From positions 810,974 to 874,973 of the forward strand of contig MU278355.1 of NCBI GenBank assembly GCA_022385755.1: a stretch of DNA of 64,000 bases, in the 5' to 3' direction. The notes beneath the pieces are model-generated. The model was not told the DNA's origin. It searched no databases and saw only the letters and a program-made list of their open reading frames with translations. Below, one piece after another: positions 21,901 to 34,486 of this stretch (positions are counted from its first letter, which is position 1; the number at the start of each line of letters is the position of its first letter). The stretch is from Trametopsis cervina (Eukaryota; Basidiomycota; Agaricomycetes; Polyporales; Irpicaceae). The position numbers and the translations under genes are program-made.

Positions 21901-24900
21901 TGGGGATGGGGAGAGATGCTACATACGTCCAAGACGTCTGGCAGCAGGAAATCTGATGAGCGCGACAAGGAAAGGGTTGATATGCAGCCAACTCAACAGC
22001 GTCAAAAGCAGCGAAGGTGACGCTCACCGGAGGTCTGTGATGGTACGGTGCCATCATCGCCAGTTTCGTCAGAGGTATCCATCCGACGGCGGGCGACAAT
22101 GACAACACACCAACCCACTCACCCGGGCTGGGCTTTATGGAATGCTGGAGTTACGGAATGTCGAATGTCGAGAACATGGGTGGACGCCCGCGGTGTGCAA
22201 TGTGGTGTGAGCAGAGCGGGTATCGACATGCCAGAACAAGCTTCGCCGGTTGGTTTTGGTTTTTGCAAACGCGCGCAGCAAGATGACAATGTATCTTCCA
22301 TCACGAGCATCATTGCAACTTATGGCTTCTCCATCGTGTCGTACCACACCACACATGGCGGCGCTGGTGGGTATGATATCACCGGCATCCTGGGAGTCCG
22401 AAAACCATGGGGAGAACAGGCAGGCGGCGTGTGTAGAAGTGTAAGTGAAGTGATATTGTAATGTAGTGTAAGTGAAGTGGGCAATGCATGATATCGATAT
22501 CGGGGAGTGCGGCTGGCTGGTTGACGGCCTGGAAGATTTCGTCCCGCGTTCTGCATTGACTGGTAGGATCAAGCTACCCATGGACCTACCAATAACGAAT
22601 CCCGCCACGGAAGCGTCGGGACCCGCCGTCGCCGCATTCCCGAGTCCCGTACAGCCTTGTTAGGGACGTCATATGCATCGCTCCATCGTCGTACATCCAG
22701 GTGATAATGCCTATGCCGGTACGGTAGATAGGCATGTTCTACCTGGCCGTACGGCGTGGCGATGCACAGCAACAGCAACTGGGCAAACGGGAGATATCTG
22801 GCTAGTGGAGCACGACCGACCGACCGACCCGAGAACAGTAGGGATGCACTTACCTTACTTCGACGATTTGACGGCTGCAGCTCGGTGTTTGCACGACCGC
22901 GGCGGTTCGGCTGGAGACCACAACAACCACAACAGTGGCGGTACGACATGTCTGATGCACATCCGGGGTGCGGCTAGGTGGGTGTCTGATTTTAGGCGGA
23001 TGCCTATAAGGGCATGTCTGATTTGCAGTGAGCGGATGCCTGTATGGCAAGGCAGCTCGTCAGAAAGAAGATCGGCGCGTATGCACATGAGCGTGAAGAT
23101 TGCAAGCGTCGTGGCGAAGCAGAAGAGAGCTAGTGCAGTGTAGATAAGTAACGGCGCACCTCATCATCGCAAAACTTCCACTACCTCGTCCGACACGTGG
23201 AGATCACGTTCCACGCCAAATCGTCAATCACCGAGCTAGTCCTCAGCCGCAGCCGGCCGTGCAGGCCATCTCGTCTGCGACGAACTCGGAGAACGCATAT
23301 GGCGTACTTGGCGAGGGGTGCAGTTGAACAAATATCGCTTCTACACGACTCACACGACACGAATCTGTCCAAAGCGTAAGCAGAAGTGTCTTCTACCCCA
23401 CAACACGCGCACTGGCGATCGTAATATCGCAGCATGCTCCAGAGCACATCAATCGCGGTGCTGCGCAGAGTCTCTTCATGGATCGTCCTGTATCAAGACG
23501 GCAAGAGTAGAGTATAGCACCGTCCGTCGTCTTGTCTCATCGCTTCATCTTTCGAAATTCCTGTGCCGCGGGGAAGGCCCTTACCACAGTCTGCCACGCG
23601 GCCGATCACGCACTACCTAAATCTCAATCGCACAGAGCGCGACGCCGGGGCTTGACGTCAACAGTACGTCCCCGTCCTCCCTGCACTCGCAGACGCAACA
23701 ACATACCGTTTAAACGTGCCTCCTTGTGCGAGTATTTGAGTTGCGAGTTGCGTAATGCCTGTTTCAGGTGCAATCGATAGTGCTATCGCAGGTACCTGGG
23801 AGGTTCCGTGCGAGATATATCAGTTCGGCGTGAGAGAGGTGGCGAGGGACCGATGTGCGGTTTCTGGTAGGCGAGCTGCCTACACGCTGCTGGTACTGTA
23901 AGAGATCTGGATGGGATTTGCCACGTAATCGTCGTTTACTTGGTGTTGGAACCTTGAGCGAGGCTTACCTCACTTGCTGAACTGTGAATAGCTCAAGGTA
24001 GACGACCATTGGAGGGGCATCCGCAAATGAGGATCCGGGTGTAGCACCTTTACAGACGTGGTGATGACAATACGCGGACATGAGCGAGTACTGTTTTTAT
24101 CCATGAACGACGTCGGCACTGCATTCGCGAATCAGTCGAAATTGTACGTAGAGACCACATCTTTGATTCTCGCGTCGCACGGAGCCGGAACACGCACATT
24201 GCCAAGGGCATATTCGACAAACGGGAGTGGTAAGGGTAAGGTAAGCAACGGCGTGTTGGGGCAGGGGATCTTGGTGGACCAACCTCGTACTGCGCCCAAG
24301 TGAGACACATCGCAGAGAGACGCGTTTTCACCGAGCCAGTGCGTCCGTGTCAAGGGTGTTGTGCGTATGTGGGTAATGGAGCCACATAGGAGGGGGTCGG
24401 GGGCATGGCAGACAACATGCCCAGCCTGACACAATACTGTAACGCAAACCCTGGGCAAGCAGTTCACACTCACGATCGTAACGAATGATGCCGCCACGAG
24501 ATTGGCCACACGCGAGACGACTGGAGTCACGGGGGTTGACGAGATGGGAATCGCTACCCGTTAACGACTGGGTTCATTGCGCTTGGAGGCTGGAACGCTG
24601 GGAGACGCGTCGAACACGCCGAGTGCTGCCCGCGAGTTGTTGTCGTAATGGTGGCCTGCGCATCGAGATCACGAGGAGTGGTAGACGCGCTCGAAGGAGA
24701 GGCTCCCTCCGTGGAATGGTTAGAATGGTCATGCATACCCATACCCATACCCAGTAGTAGGTTTCATGAATGGTCCATTTTCCGAGGTCGACACTACATC
24801 GCTATCAATCCAGCGCTGAACGGGCTAGGTGCCGCGTCAATACCAAGGGGGGGCTCCACAAATCCATCTCATTCGCCAGACCCTGGAAATCGGACGCGGA

Positions 24901-26903
24901 GGTTTCGCAGCGAGTCGGAGGCACGGTCCCTGGGCAGAGAAACGAATCGCGGAAGCTGCAGCATCTCGTACTTTCGAAGACCTGGGGGCAGAAACAATCG
25001 AACAGTCAACGCGGAGTAAAAAAAGATAGGGACTGTGATGTGCTTGACTAAGCTTCGAATTCCCTTCAGCCTCAGGTTCCCCCGCCCGCGCGGTGCTTGC
25101 TTGAGCTATACAGAGCCGACGGTGAGCACGTATGGATCGCTGTACAGCCCGCCGGAGATGCTGTAACGGCGCGGTCCTACATTGACCGTCTCTTGTCGCA
25201 GCTGAGATCCGTCTGCCTGGAAGAGTGTCAATGCATGGCTGGGCTGTGCGAGGCGTGAGTGTGTGGCGAATATGGATATTGTACACTTGGCACGGTCCTG
25301 GACTTATCCACCGGTGGCCGCTGGCTGGTGGCTCAAGGTCCCATGGCCAGATGAGCCGGACGGCGTTTCCGCAGGCTACACGGCCTTCGGATGTACGCAT
25401 ACGGTACAAGCGGGCATTATTCCCATGTATGGTCGTAGCATTTCCGGTGGCAAAGGCGACAGGTGGTCCGTGGTACGGTACTGTCTGAGCTGGTACAGTA
25501 TGTGAACACCCTTGAAAGCAGAGCTCGAATGGTGGCTAGGATCACCGGGCCATGGCTGAGCGACGCGGAGTGCGTTGTAGATCTCGCGCGGCGTGCGACA
25601 ATCAGTGTGGGGAAATACAGTAAGAACCGCTGACGCGATAGGCAAGCCGTCAACACTGTGCTGTAGTGCTGTGAAGGCTATGATAACGGAATCGTATGCG
25701 TACAGGACCGTCTCGTTGTCTTCTGCTCGCAGCCATTTGGGGGAACAGCCCTAGGATGAGCAAAGCGCACCAGAGATGGTCAAGGCGCAGGATCGCAGTC
25801 CAGAGGCGATTTGCGGCGGCGAAGCTGGACCGACTCTCGGCAGACGTACAGCAGTGGACTCGTCACCGAGTACTGCTAGGCTGTTCAGGACCGGTTGAGG
25901 TAGTCTTCGAATGGTCGCACATCTCGCCGGACAAGGGTAGATGTCGCGGTGGTTAAGGTTGCAGGGTAGCACTAGAAACATTCGAAGCAAGGGTTACTGA
26001 AGCACCGTCATCGCGACTAGAGACAGATGACAGAACTGAGGATGACAAGAAAGTCGTTAAACTAGAAATACAACAATCCGGTAGCTGCGTGGTGGCGAGG
26101 GAGTACAATAGGCTAGAATGGAGGCGTGATCTTCAGGACGCCACGCATTGTTGACGGATTTGGTGATTCACTTCGTCGTGCTGCATTCGGTTGTAAGACT
26201 TATTGGGATATTGGGAATACGGTTGTTGCAGTACTTGCACGCAGTGTTAGAGACAGATATCCCGAATGTTGTCTTTCTGCTGTGCTGACAATAAGTAGGC
26301 GAAATGAACGAGGGAATATGTGGCGGCCTTCTTCTGTGGCCCCTCGAGGATACTAGGGAGCGTGGCCATGGTAATGTTTGGCCAATTTCTAGCTAAGTGC
26401 TGCTACTGGCAAAAGCTTTGCAGTATAAATTGCGCAGGATTTCTTTCAGGTTCTTCGGTTGCTCGCTGTCCCTGGCCCTCCACCTGCTCATTGCATCTGC
26501 ACCGCCACGCCGCCTCTCGACACGCAACATCCAGCTTCAAGGCCGCGAGTCATATTGCCTGGCTACACCTGCAAGACCTCGCCTCACGCGTGTCGCAAGC
26601 AACCCAGTAAGTTTCCTTCAGAATATTCGCCATCAAACACCAGGCTGCCTTGCCTGTTGGGATAGCCGTTCCGGATCTGGTTTCCGAGAGTGAAAAAGAC
26701 ATTTTTTGAGCTATTTGGCTCTATTTACCTGCAGTCTCCCGTGGACCGGTCTCCCACTCGTCCGGCTAGTTGGCGCAGCGCTTAATGGTGAAAGATCTTG
26801 TCGTACTTATAATTACTCGTCCCACAGCCGTCCCCTCAAAGTGCTCGACGCTTCACCCCTTCCCTCGCCGTCTTCAACGACCTCCTCCTCCTCCGCTTTC
26901 GAC

Positions 26904-28000
26904 ATGGCAGCTGTATGTGGCCCGTCCGCTCCCCGCCACCCGTCACCGTTCAGGCGTGCGAAGGTGACCAAATCGTCAACAACACCGGTGCGTGACTCGA
27001 CCGAAGCGCTCACTCCGAGTCCCTCTGACCCGTTGTCATTTGTATCTCACAGGCAGACCCTTGGTATGGTCATGAAGAAACTGCAAAGATTTGTCAGAAT
27101 TTTGTCACACACCTCTTTGCTTGCCCGGAATTGCCACCCGTGTCCGCGAACCCTGGAGCGCCTTCACCCCGACTAGATTTATTTATCGCATATGCACTCC
27201 ACCGGACTCGACTACACACATCGGTCACCTTCGCGGCACTCTATCTCTTGCGCCGACTAAAAGCTAGATTCCCTGCCGCGCGGGGATCCTCTGGCCACCG
27301 CCTCTTCATATCTGCTTTCATGCTCGCATCGAAGGTCATCTGCGACGACACATACTCCAACAAATCGTGGTCGATTGTCGGTCAGGGTATGTTCGCCCTC
27401 CGGGAGATCAACCAGATGGAGAGGGAGATGTGTAGTTATCTTGAATGGCAGCTCAATGTCGAGCCGACTGCATTGCAAGAGTTTGAGGACAAGGTTAGGA
27501 AGGACTTCAAGGGTCCAGGTCCGTACCCCTCGTACATGATGCCCTCTCCCGCACCCTCCCCCATGCCATCGACGACGCCGTACGCCTCTGGCGCTCCCAC
27601 ACCAGCTCCGTCCTTCGTCACTGGCCGTGCCCCGTCGACATCGCCACCCAAGCCTGAACCCCGCGCAACCGCGCCGGAGCAAAGCTACATCACCCCTCCC
27701 ACTTCCCCCTCTGAGCTCAGCACTCCCGAGGCCTCCCACTCCGCATCGACATCTCCCGCATCGACTGCATCGCCACCGACGCCGGAAGGGTACGTTCACG
27801 ATGAGGCGCGGATCGTATCGCCGACAGGGGGTGTTTCGATCGCAGTCGAGCACCGCCAGCACGTCCCGGTCTCCAAGCCCGCCCGATCGCACTCACATAT
27901 ACAACCGCAGTACCGATCGTCGAAGGATGCCCACGTCTCGTCGACGACACGCCGGGCGAAATCCGATCTGTATGCGTATGCGGCGCCGGTTGTCTGGTAG
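26904..28000 (+). CDS. Pcl/Pho80-type cyclin
   Basis: Two exons (26904-26987, 27053-28000) give 343 residues in frame. The cyclin box starts in the second exon: EETAKICQNFVTHLFACP, then a stretch ending LFIAYALHRTRL, YLLRRLKARFP, GHRLFISAFMLASKVICDD, TYSNKSWSIVGQ and INQMEREMCSYLEWQLNVE. These match the Pho80/Pcl cyclin family, which binds Pho85-type cyclin-dependent kinases to control phosphate response, polarity or cell-cycle entry. The C-terminal half is disordered and rich in Pro, Ser and Thr with many SP/TP sites, the kind of region that CDKs phosphorylate. Which kinase it partners cannot be told from sequence. A CT-rich promoter lies directly upstream. Confidence 0.9.
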
Positions 28001-29493
28001 ACTTTTTCTTTCGTTTCCCGGCCCCTTCTAGCATTTATCTAATCACGACCTCGACTATCATTATCACTCTGGGGAGAACCGAAGCGGGCGACCCTCGCTA
28101 GGGTGACGGCCCTGTCTTGGGTTTATCTTCACTCAACTCGCCGTCGTCACCCTCCTCATGCTCACGAATCACCGCCGCTCGCTTCCTCTCGACTGTTTGC
28201 TGCGCACGTCATGTCCATCCATCCCCTCTGGGTCTCTGCTTGCTGCTTCATCTTTGTTATTGGCTTCATTACATTCTCAGCATCACATCACCCCCACGTC
28301 TACCCTGTCGACACCGGTCCACGCGCATTCATTGTGCGCCCATTGGCGTCCTTCACACCCCACGTTATTTTTGCCTTGGGGTTATCTTGTGTTCCGCTCA
28401 CAGTCGTCACTCGCATCACATATGGACCATCGTGCACTTCAAGCTTTTTTGCCTGTTCTGACTCTATCTATACCTCCCGCTTCCATACCTCTCTAATGAT
28501 TTTCTCATTCCTTTGGCTGCACACGAATAAATCATCCACCAAGCATGTTGTATCATATTCCTAGGGACATACAGTAAACGATTGTATAGGCACATATAAA
28601 CACAGAATCAAAGATGACAAAACATCGAATTATACGCTTGCTGGTCCGAGTCTCCATTTGCGTGTTTATTTTCATTGTTGGCCCCATTGCCCCGAAGGTG
28701 AGTGGCTTCTCTGCCGGTATGTCCGTCCATCCAGCATTCTGCGCATCCGTACTTGTCGGAAAACGGAATGTGGCCAGGGGCCACGGAACAGCCTCGATCG
28801 CTCGGAGGTGGATCCATGTTTCGACCGGCTTCGGGAGGTTCGGGCGTAGGTTCTCGTTCCGCTGTGGCTATGTACTACGCACCACTCGTTCTGGCTCATC
28901 CTCGTACATTCTCAGCCGCAACTCTTGACTCAGGTTCTGGTATGTAAGCCGGCAAGGGCTCGGAACAACTTTTCAACGTTCATACGTTCTCCATGTCGAA
29001 TTCTGTCGACCTGGACACACGCACCCTGAGGCGGCGGGCCCAAACCTGGTGCTGCCAAGGGTTTTGCAGCTCCGCTGAAGGCAGAAAGGGAGTCGGCGGT
29101 TTGATTGGATTGTTGTTGGGCTTCTTCGGGTTTGTGTAAGTTGGAAGTGCCAGTGTATGCCGCCCGCTCGATGCACTTACATGTCGATGTCGTTCGTGAG
29201 CGTGCAAAGTGACATCGGACGACTACTCGGAACGGACGACATACAGTAGAGCATGAACTCCGCCTACAGACCCTCGGTAAGTAGGATATCTACCTCGACA
29301 CTTCGCTGTCCCGCATATCTCTACTTATTCATCTCCTGCATTACCGCCGCCGCCGCACGCAGTCTCGGGCAACGCAGATTTGCGCCTTTTCGCCATCTCT
29401 GTTCCGTCGTTCTGTCTGCCGTCATCTCCCTAAAAATCCCAAAAAGGGTCTCAGGGCGGGAGTTCTGCGCTAGTACCGAATCGGTGCCTTGGC
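28001..29493. other. Intergenic, 3' flank of cyclin
   Basis: The first 560 bases are CT- and TC-rich and may be a long 3' UTR. Between 28600 and 29250 several overlapping open frames exist on both strands. A short minus-strand start (ATG near 29240 followed by a GTAAGTGC donor near 29180) might belong to a small gene, but I could not complete it. Confidence 0.35.
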
Positions 29494-30396
29494 TTGTGTC
29501 TTTACCGCACACGTCCATCGCCGTCGGCTAACTTCGCCCCGCGGTACATGTTCTTGCGACCACCATCCAAACTCGTGCCGTCCGCACGCAACACGCCACC
29601 TGCGCTAACGATACGATGGCGGTGCAATAATCTGGTGGCACACTGGTTAATTGACGGGACACCATGTGCGGGTTATCATGCACGCCCCCCTGTGCTGCTG
29701 GTTTATTACGAGGCCCCCTCCATCCGCCATTGGCATTCGGCGAGACAATGTGTCGTGCTGGAACGAGGCCTGGCATCTATCCATCCCGACGGTGAGTTTA
29801 TCTTACACACTTACGCGATATGCGAGCCCGTGCCTTCAGTGAATTATTCACCGAGTGCCAGCGTTCGAACGAGAAAATCAGCCGGACTTTCCTCCTCGTT
29901 TCCGAGCCCGCGGTGCGATAGAACCCAGTTGATCCCAGATACGGATGCCGCCGCTCGCACGGCACGGTGCGATCTCCCACCAGTGCCCAGTGCAGCAGCC
30001 CGCGGCGACTTGCGAAGAGGCCGGTGCGCGAGGAAAAGGACTGCAGGTCGCGCCCTCGCGGGTTCATATAAGTTGACACGCTCGGCTGATGGGTGTGGGG
30101 AACTAGAATCGAGTGTCTGTGCCCCCAAGATTGGGATCATGTTATTTCGCGGGCTCGTGGCGGACGGTCGAACATCTTACATCCACTTCAGGGATGGCAC
30201 GTCCGTCGGGTTGGCGGGCCTGACCGAAGCGTGTAGCATGCATGCGACGGCCAGCCCTCCGTCAATGAGAAAAAAAAGATTTATGGGCGTCGAATGCGAG
30301 CATGCCAGCGAGCCGGCGTTTTTGCCTCGCACAACAGAACCTGCCAACGGGTTCGGATGCGGAACAGAACCCCCGAAAGGCAAGCGGGTGCGTTGA
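29494..30396 (+). CDS. Uncertain 300-codon open reading frame
   Basis: A continuous 300-codon frame, long for non-coding DNA at this base composition, with a mild coding-type codon signature in its second half (from about 29790). The protein is basic, rich in Arg, Ser and Pro, with no domain, membrane segment or signal peptide that I recognise. Minus-strand frames over the same stretch are also open, which lowers confidence. It could be an exon of a larger gene or chance. Confidence 0.25.
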   Translation: MCLYRTRPSPSANFAPRYMFLRPPSKLVPSARNTPPALTIRWRCNNLVAHWLIDGTPCAGYHARPPVLLVYYEAPSIRHWHSARQCVVLERGLASIHPDGEFILHTYAICEPVPSVNYSPSASVRTRKSAGLSSSFPSPRCDRTQLIPDTDAAARTARCDLPPVPSAAARGDLRRGRCARKRTAGRALAGSYKLTRSADGCGELESSVCAPKIGIMLFRGLVADGRTSYIHFRDGTSVGLAGLTEACSMHATASPPSMRKKRFMGVECEHASEPAFLPRTTEPANGFGCGTEPPKGKRVR

Positions 30397-33300
30397 AGGT
30401 GGAAGCGATGGATAAATGCCTGCTTAGAGTTGGAGATTACTTATGCGATACAGCGAAGGTGAGTAGCAAATGAACAACCCCTTCGTGCGAAGCACGAGTA
30501 CAACGGAGATGAATTGTTGACGGTTGTGCCCTGCGTAGAAATATGTACAAGGGGTTATCCGCGGACGCAAGGGCAATCAGACCGCCCAGGAAAGAAAAAA
30601 CGTGGCGTTTGTATTCAGTGCAAGTAAGCAATTGTCTTTTGTCTCGCCGCCGGCCTTACGAGACTGCAGGGATTTAAGTGGAAGTTCTATCCTGTCAAGC
30701 TGACCTGGACATATAGATACAGACACGTATCGTCGCCAACACGTGTAGTTTGCCATGCCACACTCCGATAGAAGTTTGGACGTGCACTTCTGATCTGGCT
30801 GTACACGTTGTGATTTGGGTTGACCGGAGTGTTTTTATCCCAGGCCCACGACGGGCATGGGTATGGGTAGAGTATGGGCATGGGTCAATGTTAAGCAGTC
30901 TCAGACAAGGTTGCCGTATGCCCATGGCATGCATGTTCGCTTATCAGTAACGGGGTGAGTTCGCGATCGCAGTCTTCCTACATTACTTGCTGTACTGACT
31001 ACTACACTATAGATTCGGGCCAGCTATCCATGGATCTTGCAGTTCATATCCGACAGATTAACCTGGGAATGGACTCTTCGAACGATGAGAAGATGCACGG
31101 CGGCGTCAACGTCACGCTCTCATCGGTCGAGTCCGGGCTTATGTCACGCAGTGTCATGCAGGTACGCAACCATCCACTTCGTATTTGTTTGGTCGAAGAT
31201 AGACAGATGATACGATGTCTGAGCATCAGTACCACTGTTACTCCATTTTTTCCGTTGGTAGGAAACCTAGGACGCCTCAGAAACTTCGCAGTATTCATTA
31301 AGATGTGATAGAAGTGGTGATCAACACGGCTTCTCATAGACCCCAACCGTCATCGCATCATGACAAACGAGACACGAGCCTCATAACAGTGCGTCAAGCG
31401 TATTGGTATGGGAAACCGTGACAATTGCATGGAGATAATGCCAAGAGGCTGTGGGCTCTCAATTGGAAGCTGTGATACGTAGGGCGTAGTTGATCTCCTC
31501 AACTTCCCATGTTCCACATACAGTTCACAACAGCCAACTACGGGCAGCGTTCTGTCAAGCTGACAGTACAGTACAGCTCACAGAACGTGCACCGCAGAGC
31601 ACCCACGGTCGTCTCAACCCCAAACGCACGCCGCGCTTCGACGATGGAGTCGGGAAGCCGTGAGTTCGCGAACACATTGACTCTCTAAAGATTCGCGCTC
31701 ACGGTGCACAGTTATCAATGTCAATGTACGGACCGCACACGTTCCAGCAGGAGTGCGAACGAAGCTCGCCATGTGTTCGTCATGTCTGGCTCCGGACTCT
31801 ATACCGCTGTGTGACGGAACCTTCAGTCGGACCGGACATCGAAGTATGTCACGGCCCCATGTACAGTACGAAGGCTGAGCTGAGAGATCGTCTCGGCCCA
31901 CTCGGTGCTGTGCCCTGCTTATCGTGCGGGGGAACTGTCATGTTCAGAACGCAAAGTAGGCCGGACACCGTCTGATGGCAGACTCAGGACTTTTGGAAGG
32001 GCACGTGACGCCTCGTGGCCGAATGGCTCATAATCCGGTACGCGTATCTTCTAGTACAAGTGTACACTGCGCTTAATTCTCATTGTAAGTATGCGATGTC
32101 CCTGTACTTAGGTTTACCCCGCTGTCAAAGTCAAAGCAAGCGACGCAGCAGGTATTGCATTGCATTGTCTGCACAGCCTCTCGGTGAGCTTCATTTCGCC
32201 GCTGCGGCTACTTATGGACGCGCGGACATGACGAAGGAAAAAAGAAACGCATCGCCGCGCATCTGGGGTGCTCTATGCGCCGACGAATAGCAAGCCAGAG
32301 GATCCCCGTCGCAGAAGCCGGCGCGCGCCCTTCATAAAGGAACGCGGCCACCCACACAAAGCCTCCTTCTGCCACTCGCTTGCTGGAGAGAACACTACTA
32401 CCTATCGCATGCGCCAATCGACAGTCCAGAACCGTCGCGATCTATTTGACTGACCTGACGATGTCGAAGAGCTATTCAAGCACGACGGGCGAACACCGCT
32501 GGGACCTCGAGGGCCGTGATGGGAGACGGGGCGTGGGATATCCGCCCCTTGTTGTTATCACATTCCCAGCCTTTGACTGTTGACGGAATGGTATACGCGT
32601 ACCATAAGGATCGCGGTACCTCTGGTCTACTCGGGCCAATGAACGCTAGTCGCTCAAGGATAGCTTCCGTGTCAGAGTAGATCCGAATAGGTGCGCTTCT
32701 CGTTTTAGTAAGTCTTCAGCTTCGATGGTATGTCTCTCGCGGTCTGCCAGTGTGGCGGACGAATAGGAGGTGTTGACACTGAACTTCGAGGCGTGATAGG
32801 GCTGGCAGCGGGCAGTGTTTCAAATAAGGCAACAGTCGTTGAGATGCTGCTGCGACGCCAGGTATGGAGGCTTGTTATTGTAGTTAAAGACTGATGCGCT
32901 TCCTGCAGGTCTATCAGCGTCCTTGTCCTTGTATTCTACTTCGGTCGCCTCGCAGCATTCCCTTTGTGTCGGGGTACGCCACAATACTGTGGCTAATTAT
33001 CTCCTTCTGACCTTTGATCCTGGGTACTAGAACTATCTTTTCGGCGGAGAAAAATGCCGGCAACCCTCCATAATTCCCGCTTTCACTCGTTAATTGCGCT
33101 CTAATGGCGCAGCAGGCGGAATGCACGTTTTGTTTGAGGGGCCACGTCCGGACTCCCTGCCAATGCTTTCCTAGCGTTCGCAGCGAGTTTAGACGTGGTC
33201 TCCGATCATAAACGTTTACAGTCCCTATGCGAAGAATGGGAAGACACCGTCCTATACTCGCGGATGATGGAGGTGTACTTGGCGTGGCGTGGACACCTGC

Positions 33301-34159
33301 ACGTACTCCGTACCGTGAAACATCCATAGATCGAGGTATGTGATAGCCTTGGTCCTAATTCCCCTAATAAGAAAGCAAAATGCATACCCAGCATCCTGCG
33401 TGCCTCGCCGCAGTCCCACTTGTGCGGACCAAACCACCCAGACTCTCACGGACACCTCTCCCATCCCCCCTATGGACTTAACGCAGCGGTCATCCGTGCA
33501 CATGATAGGTAGGACGACGCCACCTCACGGATCAGGCGAGTCGACCTAACCCTCGCGCTGTACGTCAGTTTTTCCAGTCCCCTCCACATGCCTACTACGC
33601 GAAGAAAGATCGTCGGTGGTGGGGTAACGGGGCACTGCAGTCATGTAGATCATTAGTGGTGGATCGTGTCTCTCGGTTTCAGTTCCACTCGTTTTGCCAT
33701 GCAAAATCTATGGGTCTCTGGATACTGCTGTGGGAGCCCTTAAGAGGCTCCGGACTCGGAGTGAGTTCGCATACTCTCTGCCGTGGTCGTAAGCGTGGCA
33801 CTCAGCTAGTTCGCACCTTGCGATGATTCTAGGCGAGCCGCAATACCGAGAATGCATTGCCTGTGGAGCCGCAGTAGAATGGGCAATATTTCACGGCTGA
33901 TCCTGAGAAACCTCGGCATGCAAGCAGACGTCTCACACTGGAATCGTTGTTTCCCGCAGGCAACTCTTCTATACCATCTAAGTTACGAGCACATGCATTG
34001 CACGGTCCTGCATAATACATACGATCGTCCCGTTATCACCTGTTTCAACGTTATCGGAAATGATTCCGATATTGCTCACATAGGAAATTCCGTTTGATCC
34101 GCCCTTCGACACGCTCTGCAATCACTGTGTCCTAGCTGTCGCACTTGTCGCGCCATGCC
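30397..34159. other. Gene-poor 3.8-kb region
   Basis: No complete gene. A splice-bounded piece lies near 31013-31160 (acceptor after a good CTGAC branch site, then a donor after ATGCAG), but its upstream partner does not fit in phase. Repeated GGGCATGGGTATGGG-like words occur at about 30853-30890, similar to the reverse complement of a CCCATA run near 24732-24752. Nothing else supported. Confidence 0.35.
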
Positions 34160-34486
34160 TCAGTGTGGCCCATGGCGTGCTTCAGGGCTCGTGCACAACG
34201 GCCGCCAGTTGTCCAGACTCTGCATCTCTTCGTGTATCGGGAAGATAAACGGCGTTCGGTTTAGGAGGCCATAGTAGCATCTCAACATTTGGTAGTCTCT
34301 GTGGAGGAGCTCTACTTCCAGAAGTAACGGTTCTGAATACTGAATACTCCTGCTTTCCGTCTGCTCTCCTTGCGGGCCACCTTTGAACTCTATCGTGATC
34401 GGTATACCTTGCCCCCTTCGAGTTCTCGATCTGTAAACTGACAATTCACTTAATCCGTTAGCCTCTATCTCTGCAACCATGGTCAT
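34160..34486 (-). CDS. Possible small ORF divergent to and overlapping the dioxygenase start
   Basis: An uninterrupted 108-codon frame on the minus strand with purine-rich first codon positions and low G at second positions, which is coding-like. It begins MTMVAEIEANGLSELSVYRS and has no recognised domain. Its start lies inside the first codons of the plus-strand dioxygenase gene, an odd arrangement, so it may instead be promoter sequence that happens to be open. Confidence 0.25.
   Translation of the reverse strand: MTMVAEIEANGLSELSVYRSRTRRGQGIPITIEFKGGPQGEQTESRSIQYSEPLLLEVELLHRDYQMLRCYYGLLNRTPFIFPIHEEMQSLDNWRPLCTSPEARHGPH

Larger units (their letters stand above)
16733..26903. other. Gene-poor 10-kb region
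   Basis: No gene model could be completed here. It contains a TCTCG pentamer run (about 17152-17177), the structured tandem repeat at 18731-18950, and short islands with coding-type composition. On the minus strand these are near 21176-21378 (open frame with DGPCIAFLFDFPGMAWEVYD, ending at a GTAAGT donor), 22565-22665 and 23060-23140 (hydrophobic); on the plus strand near 24829-25029. Donor- and acceptor-like sites are frequent on the minus strand between 18.7 and 23.2 kb, so an intron-rich or decayed minus-strand gene is possible. The last few hundred bases before 26904 are CT-rich, as in a basidiomycete promoter. Confidence 0.4.

Noticed and set aside
24554..24748. Minus-strand ORF starting MGMGMHDHSNHS, reminiscent of Met/His-rich copper transporters.
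   Set aside because: The Met-Gly run comes from a CCCATA simple repeat, no transmembrane exons with the Ctr MxxxM pattern follow, and no stable splice model was found.
24829..25029. Plus-strand ORF with a coding-like C-terminus (RIAEAAASRTFEDLGAETIE).
   Set aside because: A possible terminal exon with a plausible acceptor, but no upstream exon in phase and no homologue recognised; kept only as a note in the gene-poor region.
30844..31271. Possible two- or three-exon gene around a splice-bounded segment (31013-31160).
   Set aside because: The branch site, acceptor and donor look good, but the upstream exon ends in a phase that does not continue the sensible frame, and the alternatives give early stops or unconvincing protein.
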